19,666 nt of DNA from F23-B02 sp963590435 (GCA_963590435.1 CAVAPG010000029.1:1-19666), one strand, 5' to 3'. Positions 8,564 through 15,652 are shown, counted from the stretch's first letter. Translations and numbers: made by a program. Notes: generated by a model from the letters alone, not told the origin.

Positions 8564-8602
8564 TAAACATTTCCGCGCTTTATCTGCTATACTGTAAATG
8601 TT
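8564..8602 (+). promoter_or_regulatory. Promoter and candidate ArsR operator upstream of the arsR-like gene
   Basis: A -10 TATACT (8588-8593) follows a weak -35 TAAACA (8564-8569) at 18 bp. The promoter is bracketed by a 7-bp inverted repeat, AACATTT (8566-8572) and AAATGTT (8596-8602). The arrangement suits autorepression by the ArsR-type protein encoded just downstream. The rest of the 8381-8633 gap is AT-rich; I see no confident promoter for the divergent cupin gene. Confidence 0.5.
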
Positions 8603-8633
8603 CAAACACTTAAACAGGCAGGAGGGCGCTCCG

Positions 8634-9002
8634 ATGAAAGAGCATAGCATCACACCATTGTGTGCGGAAGCGAGAAAATTAGAAAACGATTTCAAAAGCT
8701 GTCGGAAGCTGCTCACCGCAGTCGGCGATGAGAACAGGCAGCATCTGCTGTGCGTGATGCTAAGCTGCCCGATAGAGGGGGTCAGAGTAGCGGAGCTTAC
8801 GGAAATGACCCATCTTTCCCGTCCGGCGGTATCGCATCATATGCAAATATTAAAGGATGCCGGAATCGTGAAATCACGCAAGGAAGGCACTTATATCTAT
8901 TATTATCTCGACCCGGACAATAATCAGATTGCGATTCTTTCATCGCTGGTGGAGCGCCTTACAAAAATTATGACTCAGCTTCCGGACAGAAGCGAGCAAT
9001 AA
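8634..9002 (+). CDS. ArsR/SmtB-family winged-helix transcriptional regulator
   Basis: A 122-residue DNA-binding repressor-type protein. The wHTH runs from LLTAVGDENRQHLL (about residue 27) through recognition helix LSRPAVSHHMQILKDAG (61-77) and the beta-wing IVKSRKEGTYIYYYL. The alpha3 metal site ELCVCDL of arsenic/cadmium sensors is missing; the position reads VRVAELTEM. Cysteines are at 10, 23, 40 and 45, so a thiol or redox signal is possible but unproven. The ATG at 8634 has GGAGGG upstream; the ATG at 8598 falls between promoter and ribosome binding site and has none. It sits 27 nt before the EFR1 gene and is probably co-transcribed with it, and presumably controls that gene, itself and perhaps the divergent cupin. 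Confidence 0.88.
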   Translation: MKEHSITPLCAEARKLENDFKSCRKLLTAVGDENRQHLLCVMLSCPIEGVRVAELTEMTHLSRPAVSHHMQILKDAGIVKSRKEGTYIYYYLDPDNNQIAILSSLVERLTKIMTQLPDRSEQ

Positions 9003-9029
9003 CCATAGGACGAACAAGGAGAGAAATAA

Positions 9030-9764
9030 ATGATTTTATATTTTTCGGCGACCGGCAACAGCAAATATACAGCCGCCCGTATCGCAGAGGCTGTCCATGA
9101 TGAAATTAAATCGATTACTGAATGCATTGCAGAGAACCGGTTTTCATTCGAATATGAGCAGATCGGAATTATAACACCGACATATTTCTGGGGTCTGCCG
9201 AGCATCGTAAGCGATTTTCTGAAAAAAGCAGAGTTTCGCACGGAGTACCTCTATTTTGTCGCAACCTACGGCACCACGCCGGGCGCAATCGGAGCACTGG
9301 CAAACGAAATAATCAACACAGATGCACTTTATTCCGTCCGTATGGTGGATACATATACCCCGATATTTGACCTTTCAACACCGGAAAAGCAAAATGCATT
9401 TACCAAGAACACGGAGGCAGAAATACAAGCCGTCATCCGCTCCGTCAACGAAAGACGCAGAAACAAATGCATGAAGCATGCCGTCCCCGCCTTTGCGGTA
9501 AAGGGAATAGCGCAGCCGATATACAACCGGAAAGCAAGGCTTACAAGCCGGTTCAGCGTTGATGAAAATTGCGTTGGCTGCGGATTATGTGCCGCAAAAT
9601 GCCCTGTGCAGGCAATTCAGATACGGGAAGGCAGGCCCGTTTGGGTGAAGGGAAAGTGCGTTATGTGCCTAGGTTGCCTTCACCGATGCCCGAAATTTGC
9701 AATACAGCGCGGACCGGCCACGAGAAAACACGGACAGTATACCAATCCGAATATAAAAATATAA
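9030..9764 (+). CDS. EFR1-family flavodoxin/ferredoxin electron-transfer protein
   Basis: A 244-residue fusion of an N-terminal flavodoxin-like domain and a C-terminal two-cluster ferredoxin. The FMN phosphate loop is FSATGNSK (5-12), with YFWGLPS (52-58) and ATYGTTPG (78-85) as further flavin-binding loops. The ferredoxin has two CxxCxxCxxxCP motifs (C181, C184, C187, C191; and C210, C213, C216, C220), which bind two [4Fe-4S] clusters. This architecture is the EFR1 family, common in anaerobic Clostridia and of unknown partner. It would act in the cytoplasm as an electron carrier or reductase. AAGGAGAG precedes the ATG. Second gene of the ArsR unit, convergent with the aminotransferase; no clear terminator in the 35-nt gap. 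Confidence 0.9.
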   Translation: MILYFSATGNSKYTAARIAEAVHDEIKSITECIAENRFSFEYEQIGIITPTYFWGLPSIVSDFLKKAEFRTEYLYFVATYGTTPGAIGALANEIINTDALYSVRMVDTYTPIFDLSTPEKQNAFTKNTEAEIQAVIRSVNERRRNKCMKHAVPAFAVKGIAQPIYNRKARLTSRFSVDENCVGCGLCAAKCPVQAIQIREGRPVWVKGKCVMCLGCLHRCPKFAIQRGPATRKHGQYTNPNIKI

Positions 9765-9799
9765 AAAAGCAACAAACTCGATGACCGCCGTTTTCCTTC

Positions 9800-11020
9800 T
9801 TATCTGCCCTGCTGTGCCAGCTTTTTATCGATGAGCTTGCCCAGCTTCATGACGCCCTCGCGGATGCGCTCCGGCGGATTATTTCCGAAGCTCATGCGCA
9901 TACAGTTGCGACCCTCGCCTGTCCGGCCGACGAAGAAGCCCTCGCCTGCCACGAAAGCTACCATCACATCGGGGTCGCTTGTGGCTTCCTTCAGAAGCTG
10001 TGCCGTGTCAATATCGCTGGGGAGCTCCACCCATGTGAACAGGCCGCCGTCGGGGAAGCTGTGCTTTGTCCCCTCGGGGAAGAATTCATCGATGCTGCTG
10101 AGCATGGCGTCGCGCCGCTCGCGGTACAGATCGCAGAGCATCTTGTGGTGAGCGGGATAATAGCCGCGCTTGAAAAATTCCGCGCACAGCACCTGCGGCA
10201 GCATGGAGCTGTGGGAGTTGGTGGCGGATTTCGCCTCCGTCAGATAGTGGATCGTCTCGGGCTCCGCCATTACATAGCCCAGGCGCACGCCGGGGGAGAA
10301 TATCTTTGAAAAGCTGTTTGCGACAACCACGTTGCCTGCTGTGTCGAAGCACTTGATCGGAGGCAGGTCCTCGCCGCTGTAGCGGATGTCACGATACGGG
10401 TCATCTTCCAGCACCAGCACGTCGTACTCGGCGGCAAGCGATGCCAGCTTCTTGCGGCGCTCCAGACTGAGCGTGCGTCCGCTTGGATTCTGGAATGTGG
10501 GGATTGTGTATATCATCTTGGGATGGTATTTACGGATCTTGAGCTCCAGATCATCCATCTTCAGACCGTCCTCGTCCATATCCACGCCGATGCACTTGGC
10601 TTCGAACATATCGAAAATCTCCACCGAGTGAACAAATGTGGGCGACTCCACGAGGATAACATCGCCCGGGTCGATATAGACCTGGCAGATAAGATTGATG
10701 CCCTCCAGACCTCCGGCAACCACCATCACATTGTCGACAGTGCATTTCAGACCCTTGGGTGCCAGCAGCTCGTCGACGATGATCTCTTTCATGTCTTTTA
10801 TGCCGCCGATAGGCCCGTATTGCAGAGCCTCCACGCCGCGTTTGTCCTTCAGGACAACTTCATCCGTCAGCTGACGCAGAATGTCGATGGGCAGTGCCTC
10901 CTTGGCAGGGGCTCCGCCGCCAAAGGAAATGATGTCGGGGTTCGTCATCGCTCCGAACAGGTTGCTGACGACATTGGCTGTGTACGCCATTGCCTCCATA
11001 CGTTTTGCATAGTTGACCAT
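9800..11020 (-). CDS. PLP-dependent class I/II aminotransferase (2-aminoadipate transaminase-like)
   Basis: A 406-residue fold-type I PLP enzyme. Visible active-site features are Asn178 in NPSG, Asp206 and Tyr209 in EDDPY, and the Schiff-base lysine Lys239 in NSFSKIFSPGVRLGY, plus the C-terminal RMSFG arginine that binds the substrate carboxylate. The overall pattern, including ISFGGGAP near the N terminus and QYGPIGG, fits the LysN/2-aminoadipate and MocR-catalytic-domain-like group, but there is no N-terminal GntR HTH, so it is an enzyme, not a MocR regulator. Amino-group specificity is uncertain (aromatic, branched-chain or aminoadipate). AAGGAGG precedes the ATG and a strong promoter lies upstream. 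Stand-alone gene. Confidence 0.9.
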   Translation of the reverse strand: MVNYAKRMEAMAYTANVVSNLFGAMTNPDIISFGGGAPAKEALPIDILRQLTDEVVLKDKRGVEALQYGPIGGIKDMKEIIVDELLAPKGLKCTVDNVMVVAGGLEGINLICQVYIDPGDVILVESPTFVHSVEIFDMFEAKCIGVDMDEDGLKMDDLELKIRKYHPKMIYTIPTFQNPSGRTLSLERRKKLASLAAEYDVLVLEDDPYRDIRYSGEDLPPIKCFDTAGNVVVANSFSKIFSPGVRLGYVMAEPETIHYLTEAKSATNSHSSMLPQVLCAEFFKRGYYPAHHKMLCDLYRERRDAMLSSIDEFFPEGTKHSFPDGGLFTWVELPSDIDTAQLLKEATSDPDVMVAFVAGEGFFVGRTGEGRNCMRMSFGNNPPERIREGVMKLGKLIDKKLAQQGR

Positions 11021-11062
11021 ATTGTTCCTCCTTGCTTGCGTTTTATGAACTGCTTTTTTCCC

Positions 11063-11091
11063 ATTGTAGCCTTTTTACAGTATTTTGGCAA
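11063..11091 (-). promoter_or_regulatory. sigma-A promoter for the aminotransferase gene
   Basis: Minus-strand -35 TTGCCA (11086-11091), 17-bp spacer, -10 TACAAT (11063-11068). A 7-bp inverted repeat, CAGTATT (11078-11084) and AATACTG (11104-11110), brackets the -35 box and could be an operator. Confidence 0.78.
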
Positions 11092-11110
11092 GCTCAGAAC
11101 GATAATACTG

Positions 11111-11139
11111 AAAAAACCGAGGTGAACGCCCCGGTTTTT
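11111..11139 (-). terminator. Intrinsic terminator after the PhzF remnant
   Basis: A hairpin with AAAACCG/CGGTTTT arms followed on the minus strand by a T-run lies six bases past the stop codon of the PhzF remnant. It was probably that gene's own terminator and now separates the region from the aminotransferase promoter. Confidence 0.7.
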
Positions 11140-11144
11140 CCGCT

Positions 11145-11267
11145 TTATTTTATGTTGATATCAGCCCGGCTGAACAGCGCGGCCTTACCGGCAAGGATTA
11201 CGCGGTCGCCTTCAAGCCGGCAGTAGAGCGTGCCGCCGCGTTTGGATGCCTGATACGCCGTTGCTGT
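11145..11267 (-). pseudogene. 3' remnant of a PhzF-family isomerase/epimerase gene
   Basis: Read on the minus strand, about 37 codons ending in TAA at 11145 encode AYQASKRGGTLYCRLEGDR followed by VILAGKAALFSRADINIK. This is the C-terminal signature of PhzF-family proteins (A-x-Q-A-S-x-R-G-G-x-L, then E-G-D-R-V-x-I-x-G-x-A). The frame meets a TAG three codons above the recognisable part (11268-11270), and I find no further PhzF sequence up to the tRNA. The family normally has about 250-300 residues, so only the tail is left. The terminator just downstream is intact. The remnant implies a deletion or an insertion/excision that removed the 5' part between here and the tRNA. No start or ribosome binding site, so it is not expected to be expressed. 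Confidence 0.8.
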
Positions 11268-11317
11268 CTAAACTGCAATCAACCGGTATGTAATAGCTGC
11301 ATGGGGTAAATAATAAA

Positions 11318-11337
11318 CGCCAAATGTGCGCCAAATG
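11318..11337. repeat. Short direct repeat CGCCAAATG x2
   Basis: CGCCAAATG occurs at 11318-11326 and 11329-11337, an 11-bp period (one helical turn). The overlapping 11-mer AAATGTGCGCC (11322-11332) recurs inverted at 11552-11562 on the other side of the tRNA gene. The spacing resembles integrase arm-type sites, which is an inference. Confidence 0.5.
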
Positions 11338-11373
11338 CGGTGAGCCGAAAATCAAACTTGCCCAAAAAGTTAG

Positions 11374-11410
11374 AAAAACAGCCGCTTTCTTATCGAAAAC
11401 GGCTGTTTTT
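11374..11410 (-). terminator. Intrinsic terminator of the tRNA-fMet gene
   Basis: Minus-strand arms AAAACAGCCG and CGGCTGTTTT form a perfect 10-bp stem with a loop of about 15 nt, ending in a T-run. It begins two bases after the encoded CCA end of the tRNA. Confidence 0.85.
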
Positions 11411-11411
11411 A

Positions 11412-11488
<77 letters not shown>

Positions 11489-11514
11489 ATGTCCGTGCTC
11501 CTTAGAGCTTATAT

Positions 11515-11543
11515 ATAATACCACAATGCGTGCCGCAAGTCAA
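11515..11543 (-). promoter_or_regulatory. sigma-A promoter of the tRNA-fMet gene
   Basis: Minus-strand -35 TTGACT (11538-11543), 17-bp spacer, -10 TATTAT (11515-11520), with the tRNA 5' end 26 bp downstream, leaving a short 5' leader for RNase P. Confidence 0.82.
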
Positions 11544-11569
11544 TACCTGAGGGCGCACATTTTTGCCTT

Positions 11570-11604
11570 GCCCCGGGGACGCGGCGTTTGCCTGCCCCCG
11601 GAGC
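11570..11604. repeat. GC-rich inverted repeat upstream of the tRNA promoter
   Basis: Arms GCCCCGGGG and CCCCCGGAGC can pair over about nine positions with one mismatch. No T-run follows on the minus strand; on the plus strand a weak CTTTAATTT follows. Purpose unknown; it could be a degraded terminator or a REP-like element. Confidence 0.4.
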
Positions 11605-11646
11605 GTTCTTTAATTTGACATTATCCCTCAAGACGGCTTGACAGTT

Positions 11647-11877
11647 TCACTGTGCTTTAAGTCCTGTTGCTTCCTCGTATGCCGGCAGATCGTAATTTGC
11701 AAAGTATATGCCCCACTGCTCGCCGTTGTGGTTAAACTCCAGGATATAATATGGCTTGAAAAACACGTCTCCGTAATCGTTTGTTTTAAGCTTAAACTGC
11801 TTAAACTCACCCTTTGTGGGTGGAGTTTCCTTATTCCACACCGAAACACACCGAAACGGAAATTCGTTTATTTGCAC
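11647..11877 (-). CDS. Hypothetical small protein, possibly a degenerate fragment
   Basis: A 76-codon frame of unrecognised family, mostly polar and aromatic (for example KPYYILEFNHNGEQWGIYF, then ANYDLPAYEEATGLKAQ). The amino acid make-up looks protein-like and is more AT-rich than neighbours. Doubts are strong: the only upstream start is a GTG at 11877 inside the last codons of psuG with no usable Shine-Dalgarno, and the internal GTG at 11841 also lacks one. A perfect tandem 10-bp repeat (11838-11857) lies in the first third; ten is not a multiple of three, so it may have shifted the frame of a once longer gene. It could be a genuine small gene translationally coupled to psuG or the tail of a decayed gene. 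No function proposed. Confidence 0.4.
   Translation of the reverse strand: MQINEFPFRCVSVWNKETPPTKGEFKQFKLKTNDYGDVFFKPYYILEFNHNGEQWGIYFANYDLPAYEEATGLKAQ
11838..11857. repeat. Tandem 10-bp duplication
   Basis: ACACCGAAAC is present twice without spacing, inside the doubtful small frame 11647-11877. A 10-bp duplication shifts the reading frame, which fits a recently broken coding sequence. Confidence 0.7.
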
Positions 11878-12779
11878 AGCTCGGCGGCTGTTTTTGCCGC
11901 TATGACGGCGTTATTCAGGACAAGACGTATATTGCTCTCAAGTGAATCTCCGCCTGTGAGCTCAACAACGCGTGCAAGCAGGAACGGGGTGGTCTCCTTG
12001 CCGTGGATGCCCTTCTCGACGCTTTCGGCAATGGCCTGATCGATAGCCGCGTCAATGACTTCCTTATCCATTGCATACTGCTCGGGTATGGGATTGGTGA
12101 CGAGCATGCCGCCCTTCATGCCGAGCTCCTGCTGAGCCTTGAACATTGCCGCGAGCTCCTGCGGATTATCTACGCGATAGTCAACGCCGAATCCGCTGCG
12201 GCGTGTGTAGAATGCCGGCAGCTCGTCCGTGCCGTATCCGATTACGGGAACGCCCTTGGTCTCAAGATATTCAAGCGTCAGGCCGAGATCGAGAATGCTC
12301 TTTGCGCCGGCGCAGACGACCATAACGGGCGTGCTTGCAAGCTCCTCAAGGTCGGCGGATATATCCATTGTCGTCTCGGCGCCGCGATGCACTCCGCCGA
12401 TGCCGCCCGTAGCAAAGACCTTAATCCCTGCCATATGTGCGATAATCATTGTGGTGGTCACGGTTGTCGCTCCGTCTGCTCCGCGTGCGACGATTGCCGC
12501 CAGATCGCGGCGTGATGCCTTTGCAACCTTGCGTCCGGACTTGCCGAGATATTCAATTTCATCGGGTGACAGGCCTGCCTTCAGGCGTCCGCCTATAATC
12601 GCAATCGTCGCAGGGACAGCGCCGTTATCGCGAATGGTCTTCTCAACGAGCATTGCCGTTTCGACATTTTTCGGGTATGGCATTCCGTGAGATATAATTG
12701 TGCTTTCAAGCGCAACGACGGGCTTGCCGTCTGCCAGTGCCTGCTGAACTTCCGGGGAAACATCAAGATATTTATTCAT
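11868..12779 (-). CDS. psuG: Pseudouridine-5'-phosphate glycosidase
   Basis: A 303-residue PsuG, which reversibly splits pseudouridine 5'-phosphate into uracil and ribose 5-phosphate in nucleoside salvage. Family motifs are ALESTIISHGMPYPKN (23-38), TTTMIIAHMAGIKVFATGGIGGVHRG split around residues 108-133 with the Mn-site region, and VCAGAKSILDLGLTLEYLET, where Lys160 aligns with the Schiff-base lysine (Lys166) of the E. coli enzyme. Size matches the family. GGAG precedes the ATG. No psuK kinase gene or nucleoside transporter lies next to it here, unlike many psuKG operons, so the phosphorylated substrate must come from elsewhere. It has its own near-consensus promoter plus a dyad in the leader. 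Confidence 0.96.
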   Translation of the reverse strand: MNKYLDVSPEVQQALADGKPVVALESTIISHGMPYPKNVETAMLVEKTIRDNGAVPATIAIIGGRLKAGLSPDEIEYLGKSGRKVAKASRRDLAAIVARGADGATTVTTTMIIAHMAGIKVFATGGIGGVHRGAETTMDISADLEELASTPVMVVCAGAKSILDLGLTLEYLETKGVPVIGYGTDELPAFYTRRSGFGVDYRVDNPQELAAMFKAQQELGMKGGMLVTNPIPEQYAMDKEVIDAAIDQAIAESVEKGIHGKETTPFLLARVVELTGGDSLESNIRLVLNNAVIAAKTAAELCK

Positions 12780-12800
12780 ATTTTTAACTCCGTTTCTTTC

Positions 12801-12817
12801 TCATTGTTTACCAATGA
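12801..12817. promoter_or_regulatory. Candidate operator dyad in the psuG leader
   Basis: TCATTGTTTACCAATGA is a 17-bp sequence with perfect 6-bp arms around a 5-bp centre, located between the -10 box and the ribosome binding site of psuG. It could be a repressor site or a small RNA hairpin. Confidence 0.45.
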
Positions 12818-12824
12818 AAAGTGA

Positions 12825-12852
12825 ATTATAACACATTAAGATATGTTGTCAA
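12825..12852 (-). promoter_or_regulatory. Consensus sigma-A promoter for psuG
   Basis: Minus-strand -35 TTGACA (12847-12852) and -10 TATAAT (12825-12830), both perfect, with a 16-bp spacer. The -35 box overlaps the TGA stop (12849-12851) of the upstream membrane-protein gene. Confidence 0.88.
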
Positions 12853-13487
12853 GCAGGAATCGAAATATCAGCAGAGGATGATATTACATCAAGGTCCTTT
12901 CCGCTGTACTGTCCCTTATAGTTCCAGTCAACGGTGACGGAGAGTGTGCTGCCCTTATCCACATTGGTCGAATAGCTGTAGATAAGCGTATCTGCCTGTG
13001 AGACCGGCGCGTTGACGCTGAAGGCGCGCGTTGTGCCGCTTGATGTGCTGCCGTTAATGCTTATATTTACTATGCGCTGACCTATCTCAACGGTATATGA
13101 CCGCACATAAACTGCCAGGACGAGCTTGACCGTGCCGTTTGACTGCTCGGTTGCGGTCCACACCGTATGAGTATTTATGCCGGCACCCGTTGATGAATCA
13201 AACGAGCCTGTTCCTATTACCGTGCCGGATACCTGCTCCGGAGTCGGTGCGGGTGTCGGGGTCGGCGTCGGGGCGACTGTCGCGGTCGGCGTGACCTCTG
13301 TGGGTTCGGGAGTTTCGCTCGGCATGACATACTGCGTCTGACGCGGCTGACTGCTTTCCGTCACGGGGTCAGCGGTGACATCCGGAGTTTCGGTTTTTCC
13401 GCCGCTGGTAAGCCACATGATGACGATTGCGAAAATAATCAGCACGACAATAAATGCCGCAAAAACAAATGCTGTCTGCTTTTTCAT
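12849..13487 (-). CDS. Membrane-anchored extracytoplasmic protein with Pro/Thr-rich linker
   Basis: A 212-residue protein of no recognised family. Residues 7-26 are a single hydrophobic membrane segment after an MKKQ start, with no lipobox cysteine (the protein has no Cys), so it is a type II-like anchor or uncleaved signal rather than a lipoprotein. Residues 30-86 are a disordered linker rich in Thr, Pro and Glu, ending in PTPTPTPAPTPE. Residues 87-212 form a Ser/Thr- and Val-rich, probably all-beta domain with alternating strands such as KLVLAVYVRSYTVEI, presumably outside the cell. The start is 11 nt past the birA stop and its AAGGAG site overlaps that stop, so the two are co-transcribed. 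Possible role in envelope binding; nothing defines a ligand. Confidence 0.85.
   Translation of the reverse strand: MKKQTAFVFAAFIVVLIIFAIVIMWLTSGGKTETPDVTADPVTESSQPRQTQYVMPSETPEPTEVTPTATVAPTPTPTPAPTPEQVSGTVIGTGSFDSSTGAGINTHTVWTATEQSNGTVKLVLAVYVRSYTVEIGQRIVNISINGSTSSGTTRAFSVNAPVSQADTLIYSYSTNVDKGSTLSVTVDWNYKGQYSGKDLDVISSSADISIPA
13239..13316. repeat. Low-complexity Pro/Thr codon repeat
   Basis: A degenerate repeat of Pro and Thr/Ala/Glu codons encodes linker residues 58-83 of the membrane-anchored protein. Such tracts vary in length by slippage. Confidence 0.6.
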
Positions 13488-13497
13488 AACTTTCTCC

Positions 13498-14238
13498 TTA
13501 TAGCTTAATCTTTACCTCGCCGCTGTGAACCGTGCGCCGCGTTCCGTCGGGAAGACGCAGAACCAGTCCGTAATCGGCACTTATGTTTTCAGCAACCGCT
13601 TCATATTCGCCCTCGGGACCTGTGACGTATATCTGACGGTCGAGGACAATACAACGGCGCTTATATTCGGCGTAGCAAATGCTCGGAGCCTCAAGCCATG
13701 ATGAATACAGGCTGTCAAGCTCGGCAACAATGGCGGCAATCAGCTTGCCGCGTTCAAAAACGAAGCCCGTCTGCGTATACAACGAGCCTGCAATATCGCG
13801 AAGCTCTTCGGGAAACTCTTCTGTGCGTGTTGAAACATTCAGGCCGATGCCGAGCACGGCGTAGCTGACCTTTCCGTCCCTGACCGAGCTTTCGCACAGT
13901 ATGCCGCATATCTTTTTTCCGCGGAGGAAGAGATCGTTTATCCACTTTATGCCCGGTGCCCGTCCGCAGACTTTTTCAACCGCCCGACATACCGCAACAG
14001 CGCACATTGCAGTCAGGCTTGACGCACAGTCAATCGTGCAGTCCTGCGGCCGCAGGAGCACCGACATATACACTCCGCGTCCGGCGGCGGACGCAAAGCT
14101 GCGCCCCATTCTTCCGCGTCCGGCGGTTTGCTCATCGGCAATAATCACCGTGCCCTCCGTCGCTCCCTGCGCGGCAAGCTTTTTCAGATAATCATTGCTT
14201 GAATCAAGGCTTTCAAAAGCCTGAACTTTAATCTCCAT
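13498..14238 (-). CDS. birA: Biotin--[acetyl-CoA-carboxylase] ligase, catalytic form without HTH
   Basis: A 246-residue biotin protein ligase that activates biotin with ATP and attaches it to the biotin carrier protein of acetyl-CoA carboxylase or other biotin enzymes. Visible motifs are SLDSSNDYLKKLA (10-22), the biotinyl-AMP loop GRGRMGR (40-46), KWINDL (98-103; usually KWPND), GILCE (112-116) and LGIGLNV (129-135), then the small C-terminal SH3-like domain. The N-terminal DNA-binding domain of bifunctional BirA is absent, so it should not repress biotin genes itself. The KWPND proline is replaced by Ile. The ribosome binding site is weak and distant (AGGAGAGG about 17 nt before ATG). It follows the UPF0210 gene by 46 nt. 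Confidence 0.93.
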   Translation of the reverse strand: MEIKVQAFESLDSSNDYLKKLAAQGATEGTVIIADEQTAGRGRMGRSFASAAGRGVYMSVLLRPQDCTIDCASSLTAMCAVAVCRAVEKVCGRAPGIKWINDLFLRGKKICGILCESSVRDGKVSYAVLGIGLNVSTRTEEFPEELRDIAGSLYTQTGFVFERGKLIAAIVAELDSLYSSWLEAPSICYAEYKRRCIVLDRQIYVTGPEGEYEAVAENISADYGLVLRLPDGTRRTVHSGEVKIKL

Positions 14239-14284
14239 TTTTATAACGGCAACTGCCTCTCCTGTATTTATTCGCTTAGAATGC

Positions 14285-15643
14285 TCAGTTTTTCAGACTT
14301 TGCAGCGGCGCGGGAATGCGTCCGCCGCGGGCGATAAAATCACTGCTTTTTGCGCTGTGCACCGGCATAACAGGGGCAGAACCGAGCAGGCCGCCCATTT
14401 CGACCATGTCACCGACGCCCTTGCCCTCAACAGGGATAATTCTCACGGCGGTGGTCTTGCTGTTTACCATGCCTATTGCCGCTTCGTCGGCAATAATTGC
14501 GGAGATAGTTTCCGCGCTCGTATCCCCCGGGACGGCAATCATGTCTAGGCCGACAGAGCATACGCAGGTCATAGCCTCCAGCTTATCTATCGTCAGTGTG
14601 CCGTTTTTGGCGGCGGCGATCATTCCCTCATCCTCGGACACGGGAATAAATGCACCCGAAAGTCCGCCGACATGGCCGGACGCCATTATGCCGCCTTTTT
14701 TTACGGCGTCATTGAGCAAAGCAAGCGCCGCGGTTGTTCCGTGAGTGCCGCAGGTTTCAAGGCCCATCTCTTCGAGAATGCGCGCAACGCTGTCGCCGAT
14801 TGCAGGCGTCGGAGCCAGTGACAGATCAACTATGCCAAACGGCACATCAAGCCTTTCGGAGGCCTCTGCGGCGACCATCTGACCCATTCGGGTTATCTGA
14901 AACGCCGTCTTTTTTATCGTTTCGGCGACCACATCAAACGGCGCGCCCTTGCATTTCCCAAGTGCATGATACACAACTCCCGGTCCGGATACACCGACGT
15001 TTATAACGCTGTCGGCCTCACCGACCCCGTGGAACGCACCTGCCATGAAGGGGTTATCCTCAACCGCATTGCAGAACACCACAAGCTTTGCACAGCCCAG
15101 TCCGTCGGCATCACGGGTCAGATGCGCGGTCTGCTTTATAATCTTTCCCATCTGCGCGACCGCGTCCATGTTTATGCCGGCGCGCGTCGAGCCGACATTT
15201 ACGCTTGAGCAGACAATGTCGGTCTGTGCCATTGCCTGTGGAATTGATCTCAGCAGCAGCTCATCGCCTTTGGCAAAGCCCTTCTGCACCAGGGCCGAGT
15301 ATCCTCCGATGAAATTTACGCCGCAGGTCTTGGCGGCAGCGTCAAGCGTCAGCGCAAAAGGAACATAATCCTCGGTCGCACAGCTTCCGGCAATCAGGGC
15401 AACAGGCGTAACCGATATTCGTTTGTTGACAATCGGTATGCCGAATTCCGTCTCGATATCTTCGCCGGTTTTGACAAGGTGCTCGGCCCGGCGGCATATC
15501 TTATCATATATCTTTTCGCAGCAGCGCTTCGGATCCTCGCTGACACAATCAAGCAGAGAAATGCCCATTGTAACAGTTCGGATATCCAGGTGCTGCCTGT
15601 CTATCATATCAATGGTGTCAAAAATATTATTAAGGCTCAGCAT
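14285..15643 (-). CDS. UPF0210 (DUF711, PFL-like) family protein
   Basis: A 452-residue protein of the UPF0210/DUF711 family, whose members are about 450 residues and distantly related to the pyruvate formate-lyase superfamily fold; no biochemical role is established. Recognisable stretches are the N-terminal DTIDMIDRQHLDIRTVTMGI, GSCATEDYVPFALTLDAAAK, and the C-terminal region with TLEAM-like LEAMTCVCSVGLDMIAVPGD and NSKTTAVRIIPVEGKGVGD followed by the closing SSDFIARGGRIPAPLQSLKN. No membrane segment. It starts nine nt after the upstream ACT gene with a GAGGTG site inside that gene's end. The ACT plus UPF0210 pair is conserved across Bacillota and archaea, so the ACT protein is probably its regulatory partner. 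Confidence 0.93.
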   Translation of the reverse strand: MLSLNNIFDTIDMIDRQHLDIRTVTMGISLLDCVSEDPKRCCEKIYDKICRRAEHLVKTGEDIETEFGIPIVNKRISVTPVALIAGSCATEDYVPFALTLDAAAKTCGVNFIGGYSALVQKGFAKGDELLLRSIPQAMAQTDIVCSSVNVGSTRAGINMDAVAQMGKIIKQTAHLTRDADGLGCAKLVVFCNAVEDNPFMAGAFHGVGEADSVINVGVSGPGVVYHALGKCKGAPFDVVAETIKKTAFQITRMGQMVAAEASERLDVPFGIVDLSLAPTPAIGDSVARILEEMGLETCGTHGTTAALALLNDAVKKGGIMASGHVGGLSGAFIPVSEDEGMIAAAKNGTLTIDKLEAMTCVCSVGLDMIAVPGDTSAETISAIIADEAAIGMVNSKTTAVRIIPVEGKGVGDMVEMGGLLGSAPVMPVHSAKSSDFIARGGRIPAPLQSLKN

Positions 15644-15652
15644 ATCGGCACC

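Noticed and set aside
11570..11604. GC-rich hairpin as terminator for psuG
   Set aside because: On the minus strand the stem is followed by AAGGCAAAAATG, with no T-run.
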